Source: Gammaproteobacteria bacterium
Lineage (GTDB): Bacteria; Pseudomonadota; Gammaproteobacteria; Pseudomonadales; Azotimanducaceae
NCBI GenBank assembly: GCA_002719135.1
Contig: PBGU01000058.1
Span: 1 to 16,127, forward strand
DNA length: 16,127 bases
Reading direction: 5' to 3'
Shown here piece by piece: positions 7,056 to 15,572 of this stretch. The notes under the pieces were generated by a model, which saw only the letters and a program-made list of their open reading frames with translations, made no database searches and had not been told where the DNA came from. The first letter of the stretch is position 1. Every line of letters starts with the position of its first letter. Position numbers and translations under genes: made by a program.

Positions 7056-9037
7056 GTGAAAACGCGATTCAGGCACCGGGCCCGTCCCGTAATTACTCTG
7101 CGTTCGACGCCGAACTTACTCATCAGGCCCTCAACGTTCGACTCTTCGTTCGGCTGCTCGGATGGCTGAAGCCTTACCTGATCACATTGTTTGTCAGCAT
7201 TGCGTTTGTTGTGATGGCTGCGCTATCTCAAGTACTGATGCCAATTCTGACGAGTGTTGTCATTATCGACACGATTCTGGTGCCAACGACGCTTGCGAGC
7301 GACGCCCCAGATTATGGGTTGCTAGCGTTGGTGGGTTGGATTCAATCGACGTATGCCCTTGAAGCACTGTCAGCGGCAGGGCTTGTGTACGTCACGGTAC
7401 TTGTGGGTCAGTCGTTACTCAGTTTTGCCCACCAACTGACGCTGTACAGTTGTTCTTTGAAGGCCTTACGCGACCTGCGCATCGATCTTTTTGCGGCACT
7501 TGAGCGAAAGCCCGCGTCCTTTTTTGACCATGTTGGTGTTGGTCGCGTGATGACCCGTGTGACGAACGACGTAGAGAATCTTTTTCAGCTTTTGACTGGT
7601 TTTGGTGGTCTAGCTGGCGAATTTGTCCCATTTTTTGTGGCGCTGTTTGCCATGCTTGCAATCAGCGGATCGTTGACCGGCGTGGTGCTGGTGGCGCTGC
7701 CCGTGGCGGCGATCGCGACGATCGCCTTTCGTATCGCGATGCGGAAAATCTTTCGATTTATTCGTGACTCCGTGTCGGCCCTTAATCAATACATGCAGGA
7801 AGACCTCGTCGGGATCGATGTTGTTCAGCTCTCGGGCCGAGAGAAGCAAAACATCGAGGAGTACGGCAAGCTCAATCGCGCTAACCGGGGTTATGAGTTC
7901 CGCGCAATCAACTTCGAGGTCCTCTACGACACCTTTAACATGAGTCTCGGGAGCGTGGTTACAGGTGGCATCGTTTGGTTCGGCGGCGGTCAAGTGATCC
8001 AGCAAGACATTTCACTAGGCTCGATGATTCTCTTCACGTCGCTTGTGCAAATGATGATCATGCCGATCGTTTCGTTGGGTCAGCAATTCAATATTCTGTT
8101 TAGGTCGATGGCGTCCGGAGAACGCATTTTTCAGGCGTTGGACTGGGACGAGCAATTACACGAACCCGACGAGCCAGCCCTTGTGGAAGGTCGCTTGCGT
8201 GGCAAGGTGGAGTTTCGTCACGCGCACTTTGGTTATTACGAAGGAGAAGAGATCCTAAAGGACGTTTCTTTTTCGATTGCGCCTGGAGAGAAACTTGCCA
8301 TCGTCGGCCCGACCGGCTCGGGGAAAAGCACAATTATTCGATTGCTTGTCCGTTTTTATGACATTGACGACAACATGGTTTTTGTCGATGACATCGACGT
8401 CAACAAGTTACACAGCCGTGATTTGCGTGAACGTGTTGGCGTGGTGCTACAAGATTTCCATATCTTCTCGGGCACCGTGCGCGACAACATCACGCTTAAC
8501 AATCCCGATATAACGCCGGAAAGAGCTGAATGGGCCGCCCGCTCGGTGAATGCAGACGGCTTCATTCGAGAATTAGCCGATGGCTACGACACCCAGCTTG
8601 CCGAGCGAGGACAGAACTTATCGCAAGGACAGCGTCAGCTTCTGGCTTTTGCCAGGGTATTGGCCGCCGATCCCGAGATTCTTGTGTTGGACGAAGCCAC
8701 TGCAAACATTGATACCTCCACTGAACTGGTTATTCAAGATGCGGTGGCGAAGCTCACGGAAGGTCGAACTTCCATCGTCGTCGCCCATCGATTGCAAACG
8801 ATTCAGGAGTGCGACCGGATATTGGTTCTACACCATGGAGTTGTGGAGGAATTGGGTACGCACGACGAGTTGATAGCGAAGCGTGGCATTTACTACACGC
8901 TACATGAACTGCAGTTTCAAGACGCCGATGTAGCCCGCGAAGTTACTCGTGAGGATGAAGGCAACGAGGGCAGGACCACGGATCCGCGCTGGGCAGCGGT
9001 ACCGGACGACCCGCCTGACACCCCCGATGGAATGTAA
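7052..9037 (+). CDS. ABC exporter half-transporter, catalytic subunit
   Basis: This 661-residue partner of the preceding gene has the same TMD-ATPase order. Its motifs are Walker A G419-P-T-G-S-G-K-S-T427, Q-loop Q467, signature L523-S-Q-G-Q527, Walker B D547 followed by the catalytic E548, and H-loop H579. The signature carries Gln in place of the first Gly of LSGGQ. In a head-to-tail heterodimer this altered signature faces the Walker motifs of the D521 subunit, so both defects fall in one site and the other site stays intact. The start is GTG at 7052, overlapping the previous stop by 4 nt, with AGAGG 10 nt upstream. The C-terminal tail (about 626-661) is acidic and proline-rich, beyond the conserved fold. 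Together the pair would form an inner-membrane exporter. The cargo cannot be inferred from neighbours. Confidence 0.94.
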   Translation: MSENAIQAPGPSRNYSAFDAELTHQALNVRLFVRLLGWLKPYLITLFVSIAFVVMAALSQVLMPILTSVVIIDTILVPTTLASDAPDYGLLALVGWIQSTYALEALSAAGLVYVTVLVGQSLLSFAHQLTLYSCSLKALRDLRIDLFAALERKPASFFDHVGVGRVMTRVTNDVENLFQLLTGFGGLAGEFVPFFVALFAMLAISGSLTGVVLVALPVAAIATIAFRIAMRKIFRFIRDSVSALNQYMQEDLVGIDVVQLSGREKQNIEEYGKLNRANRGYEFRAINFEVLYDTFNMSLGSVVTGGIVWFGGGQVIQQDISLGSMILFTSLVQMMIMPIVSLGQQFNILFRSMASGERIFQALDWDEQLHEPDEPALVEGRLRGKVEFRHAHFGYYEGEEILKDVSFSIAPGEKLAIVGPTGSGKSTIIRLLVRFYDIDDNMVFVDDIDVNKLHSRDLRERVGVVLQDFHIFSGTVRDNITLNNPDITPERAEWAARSVNADGFIRELADGYDTQLAERGQNLSQGQRQLLAFARVLAADPEILVLDEATANIDTSTELVIQDAVAKLTEGRTSIVVAHRLQTIQECDRILVLHHGVVEELGTHDELIAKRGIYYTLHELQFQDADVAREVTREDEGNEGRTTDPRWAAVPDDPPDTPDGM

Positions 9038-9136
9038 CTCGTGAAGTCTTCTGGAAGTGACCGAGCGACCCCACTTTTGGCCGTTCAACGTATCGTCTAA
9101 GATCTCGCTTCTTTATTAGCAACGGATGCGCTCGAG

Positions 9137-10102
9137 ATGAAAGATTTTGGGGGGAAGCTGGCGGTTATAACGGGCGGCGGTACCGGTATGGGTCGGGCGC
9201 TCGCGCGGCAACTGGTGGCGGAGGGATGTGACGTTGCCACCTGCGACGTACTCGACGACAACCTTGCGGAAACGAGAGCCTTATGTGAACAAGAAGCGCC
9301 GCAAGGGAGAGTTATTACCACGCACCATTGCGATGTTTCCGATGAAGCGGAGGTGGAACGTTTTCGCGACGCGGTGGTGTCGGATCACGGCACAGATCAT
9401 ATCGATCTACTCTTTAATAATGCCGGCGTCGGAGGCGGTGCGAGCATCGTTGAGGGGGATCGAGAGGATTGGGAACGTACCTTTAATATTTGTTGGTACG
9501 GGGTTTATTACAATACCCGCGCGTTCATGCCGCTGTTGGTGGCGAGTCAGGACGCGCATTTGATCAATACCAGCAGTGTTAATGGTTTTTGGGCGACGCT
9601 AGGCCCGCAAAGTTCGCATACTGCGTACAGTGCGGCCAAATTCGCGGTCAAAGGCTTCTCGGAAGCTCTTATCACAGATTTGGCCAACAATGCGCCCCAC
9701 GTCAAGGTATCGGTCGTCATGCCAGGGCACATTGGAACGTCAATCGCGATTAATTCGGGACGTATTCTCAATGGACGTCAAGCCGAAGAACTATCGGATG
9801 ACGACATCGTGGCGATGCGAAAACGTTGGGCTTCTCTCGGTATGGTCAACGAAGACACCACTGACGAGCAGATTAGGGTATTGGTGGGTGAAATGGGCCG
9901 CCGGTTTCGAGACGATGCACCGACGACGGCCGAGCAAGCAGCTTCCATTATTCTGGATGGTGTCCGCGAAGAGCGTTGGCGGATTCTTGTTGGTAACGAT
10001 GCGCACAGGCTTGACGAACTGGTTCGTGAGGATCCTGAAGGTGCGTACACGCCGGAATTTATGGTCCGACTGCGAGAGACGGGCGAGTGGGGCTTGGGCT
10101 GA
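9137..10102 (+). CDS. Short-chain dehydrogenase/reductase (SDR family)
   Basis: This 321-residue oxidoreductase has a classical SDR Rossmann fold. It shows the cofactor motif T12-G-G-G-T-G-M-G19, NNAG at 94-97, and the catalytic set S147 (TSSVNG), Y164 and K168 (YSAAK). Asp37 at the end of the second strand favours NAD(H) over NADP(H), which is an inference. The protein is longer than minimal SDRs (about 250). The extra C-terminal part contains APTTAEQAASIILDG and WRILVGNDA, typical of a large group of uncharacterised environmental SDRs. The start is ATG 9137 with only a weak ribosome binding site. It lies 99 nt after the ABC exporter and may share its transcript or have its own weak promoter. 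It converges on the amidohydrolase gene with 16 nt between stops. The substrate alcohol or ketone is unknown. Confidence 0.92.
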   Translation: MKDFGGKLAVITGGGTGMGRALARQLVAEGCDVATCDVLDDNLAETRALCEQEAPQGRVITTHHCDVSDEAEVERFRDAVVSDHGTDHIDLLFNNAGVGGGASIVEGDREDWERTFNICWYGVYYNTRAFMPLLVASQDAHLINTSSVNGFWATLGPQSSHTAYSAAKFAVKGFSEALITDLANNAPHVKVSVVMPGHIGTSIAINSGRILNGRQAEELSDDDIVAMRKRWASLGMVNEDTTDEQIRVLVGEMGRRFRDDAPTTAEQAASIILDGVREERWRILVGNDAHRLDELVREDPEGAYTPEFMVRLRETGEWGLG

Positions 10103-10118
10103 CGCTACGATCGGGAAA

Positions 10119-11243
10119 CTAAACGGCAAGTTGGAACAATTGAGCTGCATTGCCACCCATAATCGCCCGCGTTTGTGGTCGATCTAAGGTCGCCACTGAT
10201 TCGCGTATCTGCTTGGGTGCATTGAGACTTGAGTCGATGTGCGGGTAATCGGACCCCCAAAGGATTTTGTCGTTACCGACCAGATTCATCATGGCGCCGA
10301 TGGTCCGTTCCTGGGGTTCCGCAACGAAGTAACAGTTTCGTTGCACGTATTCGCCCGGAGTGAGCGCTAGCGATTTTGGTGACAACTCGCTAAGTAGCTC
10401 GTCTTTCTCGTTGAGACGATCCATAAGGTATGCGGCCCATCCGCAGCCGGCCTCAACGCTCACGACCTTGAGCTGTGGAAAGCGATCGAAGAGCCCATCG
10501 AGAATGATCGATGACAAGGCAGGAATCATTTGCCCAGGAGCACCCAGTCCAAAGCCGAAGGTCGGACCGAGCCTAGGTTGCGCGCCGTGCCACCCGGAAA
10601 ATGGGACCGCAGCACCGCTAAATCGAACGATCACGTGCAGGCAACCCGGAAGGTCGGCTTCGGCCAACTGAGCCCATAGGCGATCGAAATGTGGGCTGCC
10701 GGGACGTTCACCATCCACGACTTCGGGCGGGACGAAAATCCCCTTAAACCCGAGTTTTAGGCATCGGGCGAGCTCCAGCGCCGCGTTCTCGACATCGCGC
10801 CAATTTACAACCGCGATAGGAACAATCCTTCCACCGCCGTCCTGGCTAAAATCGTGCTGCCATGTGTTGTACGCGCGGAAGTAGGCGTTGATCAGGTCAA
10901 GGTCGTCTGTCGGAATCGGCAATATGCCGATAGTCGGGAACACGACGCATGCGTCGACGCCCCACTCGTCCAACATCGTGAGCCTCGCATGCGTGTCGTA
11001 ACTCGCCGGTGGGCAGCCGTCCGCATACCGAAACCGGCCTGCAAATATGTCGCGGCGTCGCAAATTCGCACCGCCTAAGCCGGCGAGGCCTCCTGGAAGC
11101 ACAACTTGCTCAGCAATGATCAAGCGCTCGCCGTTTTGATCACCCTCGATCCGGATTGCGCGATCTTGATACCGAGTTTCCAAATACCGTTGCCAGAGAT
11201 CCGCTGGCTCCATTACGTGAGAGTCGCAGTCAACTACAAACAA
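10119..11243 (-). CDS. Amidohydrolase family 2 protein (ACMSD-like metal hydrolase/decarboxylase)
   Basis: This 374-residue TIM-barrel protein is of the amidohydrolase_2 family, which includes ACMSD-type decarboxylases and hydrolases of aromatic or lactone acids. The first-strand metal motif reads D5-C-D7-S-H9-V-M-E12, with Asp where classical members have the first His of HxH. H203, E264 (VSVEAG) and D332 in W-G-S-D-Y-P-H335 fill the remaining expected metal or catalytic positions. The SVEAGCGW and GSDYPH blocks are diagnostic. The start is TTG at 11243, supported by AAGGA 6 nt upstream and by the metal motif beginning at once after it; no ATG or GTG fits better. It is convergent with the SDR and divergent from the PhyH gene. 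Hydrolase versus decarboxylase, and the substrate, cannot be decided. Confidence 0.9.
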   Translation of the reverse strand: MFVVDCDSHVMEPADLWQRYLETRYQDRAIRIEGDQNGERLIIAEQVVLPGGLAGLGGANLRRRDIFAGRFRYADGCPPASYDTHARLTMLDEWGVDACVVFPTIGILPIPTDDLDLINAYFRAYNTWQHDFSQDGGGRIVPIAVVNWRDVENAALELARCLKLGFKGIFVPPEVVDGERPGSPHFDRLWAQLAEADLPGCLHVIVRFSGAAVPFSGWHGAQPRLGPTFGFGLGAPGQMIPALSSIILDGLFDRFPQLKVVSVEAGCGWAAYLMDRLNEKDELLSELSPKSLALTPGEYVQRNCYFVAEPQERTIGAMMNLVGNDKILWGSDYPHIDSSLNAPKQIRESVATLDRPQTRAIMGGNAAQLFQLAV

Positions 11244-11475
11244 AGTGAATCCTTGGTTTAAGAATTTCTATACAGCTACCGTCCTCAACCTAAGTGTTGC
11301 CGCGAACAAACACAGACGAATATTCGAAAGTATAACCGTGGTTCGACGTCGCCGGTTTGGATTGTTTGTTGTGGATGCAATCGGGGAACGAGGTCGACCT
11401 GTTCAATTTCAATTGGAGTGGCATACTGACGTTAGGAGAAGAGCGATTTTGTTTTGAGAGCGCTTAGGAGAGCCC
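11244..11475. promoter_or_regulatory. Divergent intergenic region between amidohydrolase and PhyH genes
   Basis: This 232-bp region must carry promoters both ways. Toward the amidohydrolase, a minus-strand TATAGA (11267-11272) could be a -10, about 18 nt before an AAGGA ribosome binding site, but no good -35 stands at the right distance. Toward PhyH, an AGGAGA ribosome binding site (11466-11471) precedes ATG 11476, and no strong -35/-10 pair is evident. A GGTCGACC palindrome lies near 11393-11400. A 70-codon open frame starting at GTG 11245 looks non-coding. Confidence 0.35.
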
Positions 11476-12375
11476 ATGACGCCTGAAGAGATCCTTGCGC
11501 GACCCGCGAAGATACTTTCGCGAGGCGATCGCGAGCGCTACTTTGAGCACGGCTACGTTGGAACGCCGTCTGTTGTGTCGGGAACGTGGCTTGATCGTAT
11601 CCAAACGTGTTCACAGCATTACGTTGACGAGAGTCGCCACGTAAATGACACAGACAAAAGATTCGATCTCGAGCCAGACCATACGGCTGAGCAACCAAGA
11701 ATACGGCGGTTAAATTCGCCCGTGGATGCGGACGAACTTTTTTGGGAATTTGCCTCGACGGGGCCCTTTGTGGATATTGCCGAAGACCTGCTTGGACCGG
11801 ACATCAAGTTCCACCACTCCAAACTCAACTACAAGTGGTCTGGCGGCGGCGAAGAAGTTAAGTGGCACCAAGATATTCAGTTTTGGCCGCACACGAACTA
11901 TGACGTCCTGACCATCGGTGTGTATTTAGACGATGTTGTTGCCGATATGGCCCCAATGGGTGTCATTCCAGGTAGCCACCAAGGGCCCCTCTACGATTTA
12001 TATGATCACGATAACGAGTGGACGGGGCACATCAGGAGCGAGGATGTCCCGAACATCGGGGCCGAAACGGCGCGTTACATTGCCGGGCCGTCTGGAACTA
12101 TCACCGTGCATAACTGTCGCTCAATCCACGGGTCGCCCCCGAATTGGAGTGATTGTCCAAGGCCGTTGCTCCTCTGTGCATACTCCGCGGGCGACGCTTT
12201 ACCGATTACCGACCTCGTCGCACGAGGTCAACACGGTGATGAGGTCGTAAGAGGCATTCGGTCTCGTTGGGCTCGTTTCGATCCTCGACCTGTTCTGATG
12301 CCGCCGGATTGGAGCCGGACCGGCCATAAGTCCATCTTTCAACATCAGCAAGCGGAACAGACTCAAGGCATGTAG
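11476..12375 (+). CDS. Phytanoyl-CoA dioxygenase (PhyH) family Fe(II)/2-oxoglutarate oxygenase
   Basis: This 299-residue protein is of the PhyH branch of Fe(II)/2-oxoglutarate dioxygenases. These use O2 and 2-oxoglutarate to hydroxylate a small molecule, giving succinate and CO2. The double-stranded beta-helix core shows the iron facial triad as H131-Q-D133 (KWHQD) and a distal His, best placed at H218 in S-I-H-G-S-P-P-N. R229, ten or so residues on (CPRP), is where the family binds the 2-oxoglutarate carboxylate. GVIPGSHQG (162-170) is a further family signature. Length is typical. The start is ATG 11476, directly after AGGAGA. It is transcribed away from the amidohydrolase and converges on fbiC, with 37 nt between stops. 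The substrate is unknown; family members act on fatty acyl-CoAs, amino acids, ectoine, phosphonates and natural products. Confidence 0.92.
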   Translation: MTPEEILARPAKILSRGDRERYFEHGYVGTPSVVSGTWLDRIQTCSQHYVDESRHVNDTDKRFDLEPDHTAEQPRIRRLNSPVDADELFWEFASTGPFVDIAEDLLGPDIKFHHSKLNYKWSGGGEEVKWHQDIQFWPHTNYDVLTIGVYLDDVVADMAPMGVIPGSHQGPLYDLYDHDNEWTGHIRSEDVPNIGAETARYIAGPSGTITVHNCRSIHGSPPNWSDCPRPLLLCAYSAGDALPITDLVARGQHGDEVVRGIRSRWARFDPRPVLMPPDWSRTGHKSIFQHQQAEQTQGM

Positions 12376-12412
12376 CGGAATGCCCTGAGCAGGTAACCTC
12401 GTGACGCTGGAT

Positions 12413-14893
12413 CTAGTCCAATGGGATCATGCGGACGGAATCGTTACGCACCAACTCATGGCTACGTTTTCTCTCATACTTTTTGGCGGGTGTATTGATG
12501 ATGTCCGTCAAGATTCCAGCGGTTGAACCGCGCGCAACGTCGGCATCATGTGCGTCGTCGTAGAGCGTCGTGCGTTGCCGAGCTGTCCGTCCGGCCGACT
12601 CGATCATGTGCCGCATTTTCTCGGGCGAGGTCTCCTGTCCATGTTGTGTCCCAGCCGCGCGTGAAATGCTCTCGTTCATTAATGTTCCCCCGAGATCGTT
12701 ACAACCCGCATTGAGCGCAGCGCCGACCCCCTCGTGCCCCATTTTTACCCAACTTGCTTGAATGTTGGTGATGTGAGGATGTAGTGCGAGTCGAGCGACG
12801 GCGTGTACCAGAATCGTTTCCCGGAATGTCGGTCCACGCCGCGCTTTTCCTTTCAGATACATCGGTGCTTCCATGTGAACGAAGGGAAGGGGCACAAATT
12901 CAGTAAAGCCGCCTGTTTTCTTCTGTAGATCCCGGACACGGATAAGGTGTCTTGCCCAGTGAATCGGTTCGTCGACGTGACCATACATAATCGTTGCCGT
13001 GGACCTAAATCCGACACGGTGGGCGGTTTCCATGACTTCGAGCCATTGCGCAGTATTGATCTTGTCGGGACAGATCACGGAGCGTACTTCGTCATCAAGA
13101 ATTTCGGCGGCCGTTCCGGGGAGCGTACTTAGGCCGGCCTGTTTCAGTTCGGTTAAATAACCTTCAAGGGAATGATTGGATGTCGCGGCTCCTTGCCATA
13201 CTTCGAGCGGTGAAAAAGCATGTACATGCATTTCGGGAACTGCTTCTTTGACGGTTTTGACGATATCGATGTAGGTCTGCCCGGTGTATTCAGGGTGGAT
13301 GCCCCCTTGCATACAGACCTCAGTACCGCCGCGGTCCCAGGCTTCGATCACGCGACGCTGAATTTCTTCGCCGCTCAAATCGTAGGGTCGCCCCCGTAGA
13401 TTTTCCGATAACTTCCCTTTAGAAAAAGCACAGAACTGGCACTTGAAATAACAGATGTTGGTGTAATTGATGTTGCGATTGACGACAAAGGAAACGGTAT
13501 TTCCGTTGATTTCGTTTCGTAATTGGTTTGCCGACTGAACCACAGCATTGAAGTCGTCGCCCCGGGCTTGAATAAGGCGGACGATGTCCCGCTCGTCAAG
13601 GTCAATTCCGTTACCAATCCCTTTCAAAATGGCGGCGATGTCGGAGGACACGATAGATGGTTCTTGGGTAATGCGTGTGAGGACCTCGGCGGGTGGAGGC
13701 AAGGTGTCGCCTGGACACCAGGGGTCGATCCGCGGAAATCCCTCACCGTCGATGCGGTCGAGGACGGTTGCTGCCATCGAACTGTCAACCCACGTTGCAG
13801 CATCAATCGCGTAATTCGGGTAGATAGTGAGACGCTCATGCAGGTATTTGCCGGCCAGTGCAGTCTCGCGCGATAGGTCGTCGAGGTGAGGCCATGGCGC
13901 TTCCGGATTAACAAAATCTGGAGTGACGGGTGAAACGCCCCCCCAATCGTTGATACCAGCATCGACGATTTGTGGTAAGACACCGGGACTTAGGTTTGGG
14001 GGCGCTTGGATACTCATTGAGGCTCCAAAGAGTATGCGGGTGACGGCAATGGTCCACAGTAGGTCGTCGAGATCAGGTTCGGGCGCCAAGCGCATCTTCG
14101 TGCCTGGTTTCGCACGGAAATTTTGCACGATAATTTCTTGAACGTGACCAAATTCCTGATGAATGTCCCGTATCGCCAGAAGCGATTCAATGCGTTCTCG
14201 ACGAGTCTCACCGATGCCAATAAGAATTCCGGTTGTGAAAGGCACGCGTGCTGCGCCAGCGTCTCGAAGGGTTTGCAGCCGCACCGCCGGTATCTTGTCG
14301 GGCGAACCGTAGTGCGGCATGCCTTTTTCGGTCAGGCGTTCCGATGCGGACTCAAGCATGATGCCCATTGACGGAGACACTGGCCGTAATGTTTGGATCT
14401 CGTTGGGGGTCATGTTGCCCGGATTAAGGTGGGGTAGTAATCCCGTTTCTTCATAGACGGCGCGGGCCGCATGGGCTAGGTAATCGAGTGTTGATTGATA
14501 ACCGTTTTCGGCGAGCCATTCTCGTGCGACGCGGTAGCGTAACTCAGGTTTTTCGCCGAGGGTGAACAGGGCTTCTTTGCACCCGAGATTCGCGCCCTGC
14601 TTGGCGACATCCAGAACCTGTGGGATCTCCATGAATGGGTGATCCAGGTTTTTTGGCGTCTGTGCAAAGGTGCAGTAGTGGCACACATCACGGCAAAGGT
14701 GAGTCAGGGGGATAAACACCTTTTTCGAATACGTGACAACGTTGCGAAAGCCTTGGTCGCGCAGGGCTGCAGCAACGCGAGCGAGAGCCCTTGTATCGGC
14801 AAAATCGGCGAAGGCTAACGCTTCGTTCTTGCTTGGGGTCCCGCCAGCCAGCGCCTTGTCTAATATAAGTTGGACCACTACATCATTACTCAT
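12413..14893 (-). CDS. fbiC: Bifunctional F0 synthase FbiC (CofG-CofH fusion)
   Basis: This 826-residue enzyme makes 7,8-didemethyl-8-hydroxy-5-deazariboflavin (F0), the chromophore of coenzyme F420, from tyrosine and a ribityl-diaminouracil. It contains two radical-SAM domains in tandem. The N-terminal half is CofG-like, with the cluster-binding C67-x3-C71-x2-C74 in PLTHLCRDVCHYCTFAQ. The C-terminal half is CofH-like, with C481-x3-C485-x2-C488 in TNICYFKCQFCAF. In archaea and cyanobacteria these are separate proteins. Size matches actinobacterial FbiC (about 850). Conserved CofG blocks such as APPNLSPG (297-304) and DAGINDWGGVSPVTPD (311-326) are intact, as are the CofH blocks MQGGIHPEYTGQTY and ASWVKMG. 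The ATG at 14893 overlaps the cofC stop (ATGA), so translation is probably coupled. It is the last gene of the minus-strand F420 operon. Identification is confident. Confidence 0.97.
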   Translation of the reverse strand: MSNDVVVQLILDKALAGGTPSKNEALAFADFADTRALARVAAALRDQGFRNVVTYSKKVFIPLTHLCRDVCHYCTFAQTPKNLDHPFMEIPQVLDVAKQGANLGCKEALFTLGEKPELRYRVAREWLAENGYQSTLDYLAHAARAVYEETGLLPHLNPGNMTPNEIQTLRPVSPSMGIMLESASERLTEKGMPHYGSPDKIPAVRLQTLRDAGAARVPFTTGILIGIGETRRERIESLLAIRDIHQEFGHVQEIIVQNFRAKPGTKMRLAPEPDLDDLLWTIAVTRILFGASMSIQAPPNLSPGVLPQIVDAGINDWGGVSPVTPDFVNPEAPWPHLDDLSRETALAGKYLHERLTIYPNYAIDAATWVDSSMAATVLDRIDGEGFPRIDPWCPGDTLPPPAEVLTRITQEPSIVSSDIAAILKGIGNGIDLDERDIVRLIQARGDDFNAVVQSANQLRNEINGNTVSFVVNRNINYTNICYFKCQFCAFSKGKLSENLRGRPYDLSGEEIQRRVIEAWDRGGTEVCMQGGIHPEYTGQTYIDIVKTVKEAVPEMHVHAFSPLEVWQGAATSNHSLEGYLTELKQAGLSTLPGTAAEILDDEVRSVICPDKINTAQWLEVMETAHRVGFRSTATIMYGHVDEPIHWARHLIRVRDLQKKTGGFTEFVPLPFVHMEAPMYLKGKARRGPTFRETILVHAVARLALHPHITNIQASWVKMGHEGVGAALNAGCNDLGGTLMNESISRAAGTQHGQETSPEKMRHMIESAGRTARQRTTLYDDAHDADVARGSTAGILTDIINTPAKKYERKRSHELVRNDSVRMIPLD

Positions 14894-15567
14894 TTCCGCG
14901 ATCGTGGACGGAGGATCTTTTTGTCGTTAGCGAATAGTCGAGATGCTATACCACTTTTCTTTAAGAAACGTAGGCTGGCGATATCGCGGTTTTTCCGAGC
15001 GAGTTCAATAAGTTCGTCGATCGTATCGATATCCAAACTAAATCCGGGTAAACGGAGAATTCGTGGTTGATACCCGGCTTGGGTGGCTTCGCGTCGATGC
15101 GGCTTGAAGCTTTTCCCGTCAAACAAGTACCGAAACGCGTTCGGAGGGCTTGATAGTAAGCCGTTGGTTCCGATGTCGTTTCGATCGGGAATTATCGTGA
15201 CGTCGCGATGATTCTTAATCGCGGTGTCGATTTCTTCGCTAGTGATGAGCGGTACATCACCGGGAACGAAGAAGGTGCCGGTCGCGCCGTACGTGTTGAC
15301 GACGTGGTGGCCGGCTTCGACGACAGCACCGGAAAGATCGTCAGCCCGATCGGCGTACAGTTCCACCTCGTGTCGACGTGCAAATTCGCCAGCCTCGGAC
15401 GCTCGGGATACGACTACGACGCCTTTTAGAAGCTGGGAATTTGTGAGGGCATAAAGGACATCGTTGAGCATGTTAATCACAAGCTCATGTCGCTCATCGG
15501 CCGAAAGATGGCTGGCTAAGCGGCCTTTCGCTTCAACCGAACCTTTGAATGGCACTACAGCCCACAT
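14890..15567 (-). CDS. cofC: Phospholactate/phosphoenolpyruvate guanylyltransferase CofC/FbiD
   Basis: This 225-residue nucleotidyltransferase of F420 biosynthesis transfers GMP from GTP to a three-carbon phospho-acid (2-phospho-L-lactate, phosphoenolpyruvate or 3-phosphoglycerate, depending on lineage). The product is handed to CofD. Visible marks are the N-terminal A3-V-V-P-F-K8 nucleotide strand with K14-G-R-L17, the metal site G103-D104-V-P (FVPGDVPLIT), the P127-D-R-N-D-I-G-T-N135 loop, and L178-D-I-D181 near the end. Length fits the family. A basic tail of about 35 residues follows the last conserved block. The start is ATG 15567, 5 nt after the cofD stop, with no strong ribosome binding site. 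It overlaps fbiC by ATGA. Which phospho-acid is used cannot be read from sequence by eye. Confidence 0.93.
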   Translation of the reverse strand: MWAVVPFKGSVEAKGRLASHLSADERHELVINMLNDVLYALTNSQLLKGVVVVSRASEAGEFARRHEVELYADRADDLSGAVVEAGHHVVNTYGATGTFFVPGDVPLITSEEIDTAIKNHRDVTIIPDRNDIGTNGLLSSPPNAFRYLFDGKSFKPHRREATQAGYQPRILRLPGFSLDIDTIDELIELARKNRDIASLRFLKKSGIASRLFANDKKILRPRSRK

Positions 15568-15572
15568 TTTCG

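Noticed and set aside
9077..9103. Promoter TTGGCC/TAAGAT before the SDR gene
   Set aside because: The spacer is only 15 nt and both boxes are weak; not strong enough to list.
11245..11457. 70-codon plus-strand ORF in the amidohydrolase-PhyH gap
   Set aside because: It starts at a GTG with no ribosome binding site, covers the divergent promoter region and has no family features.
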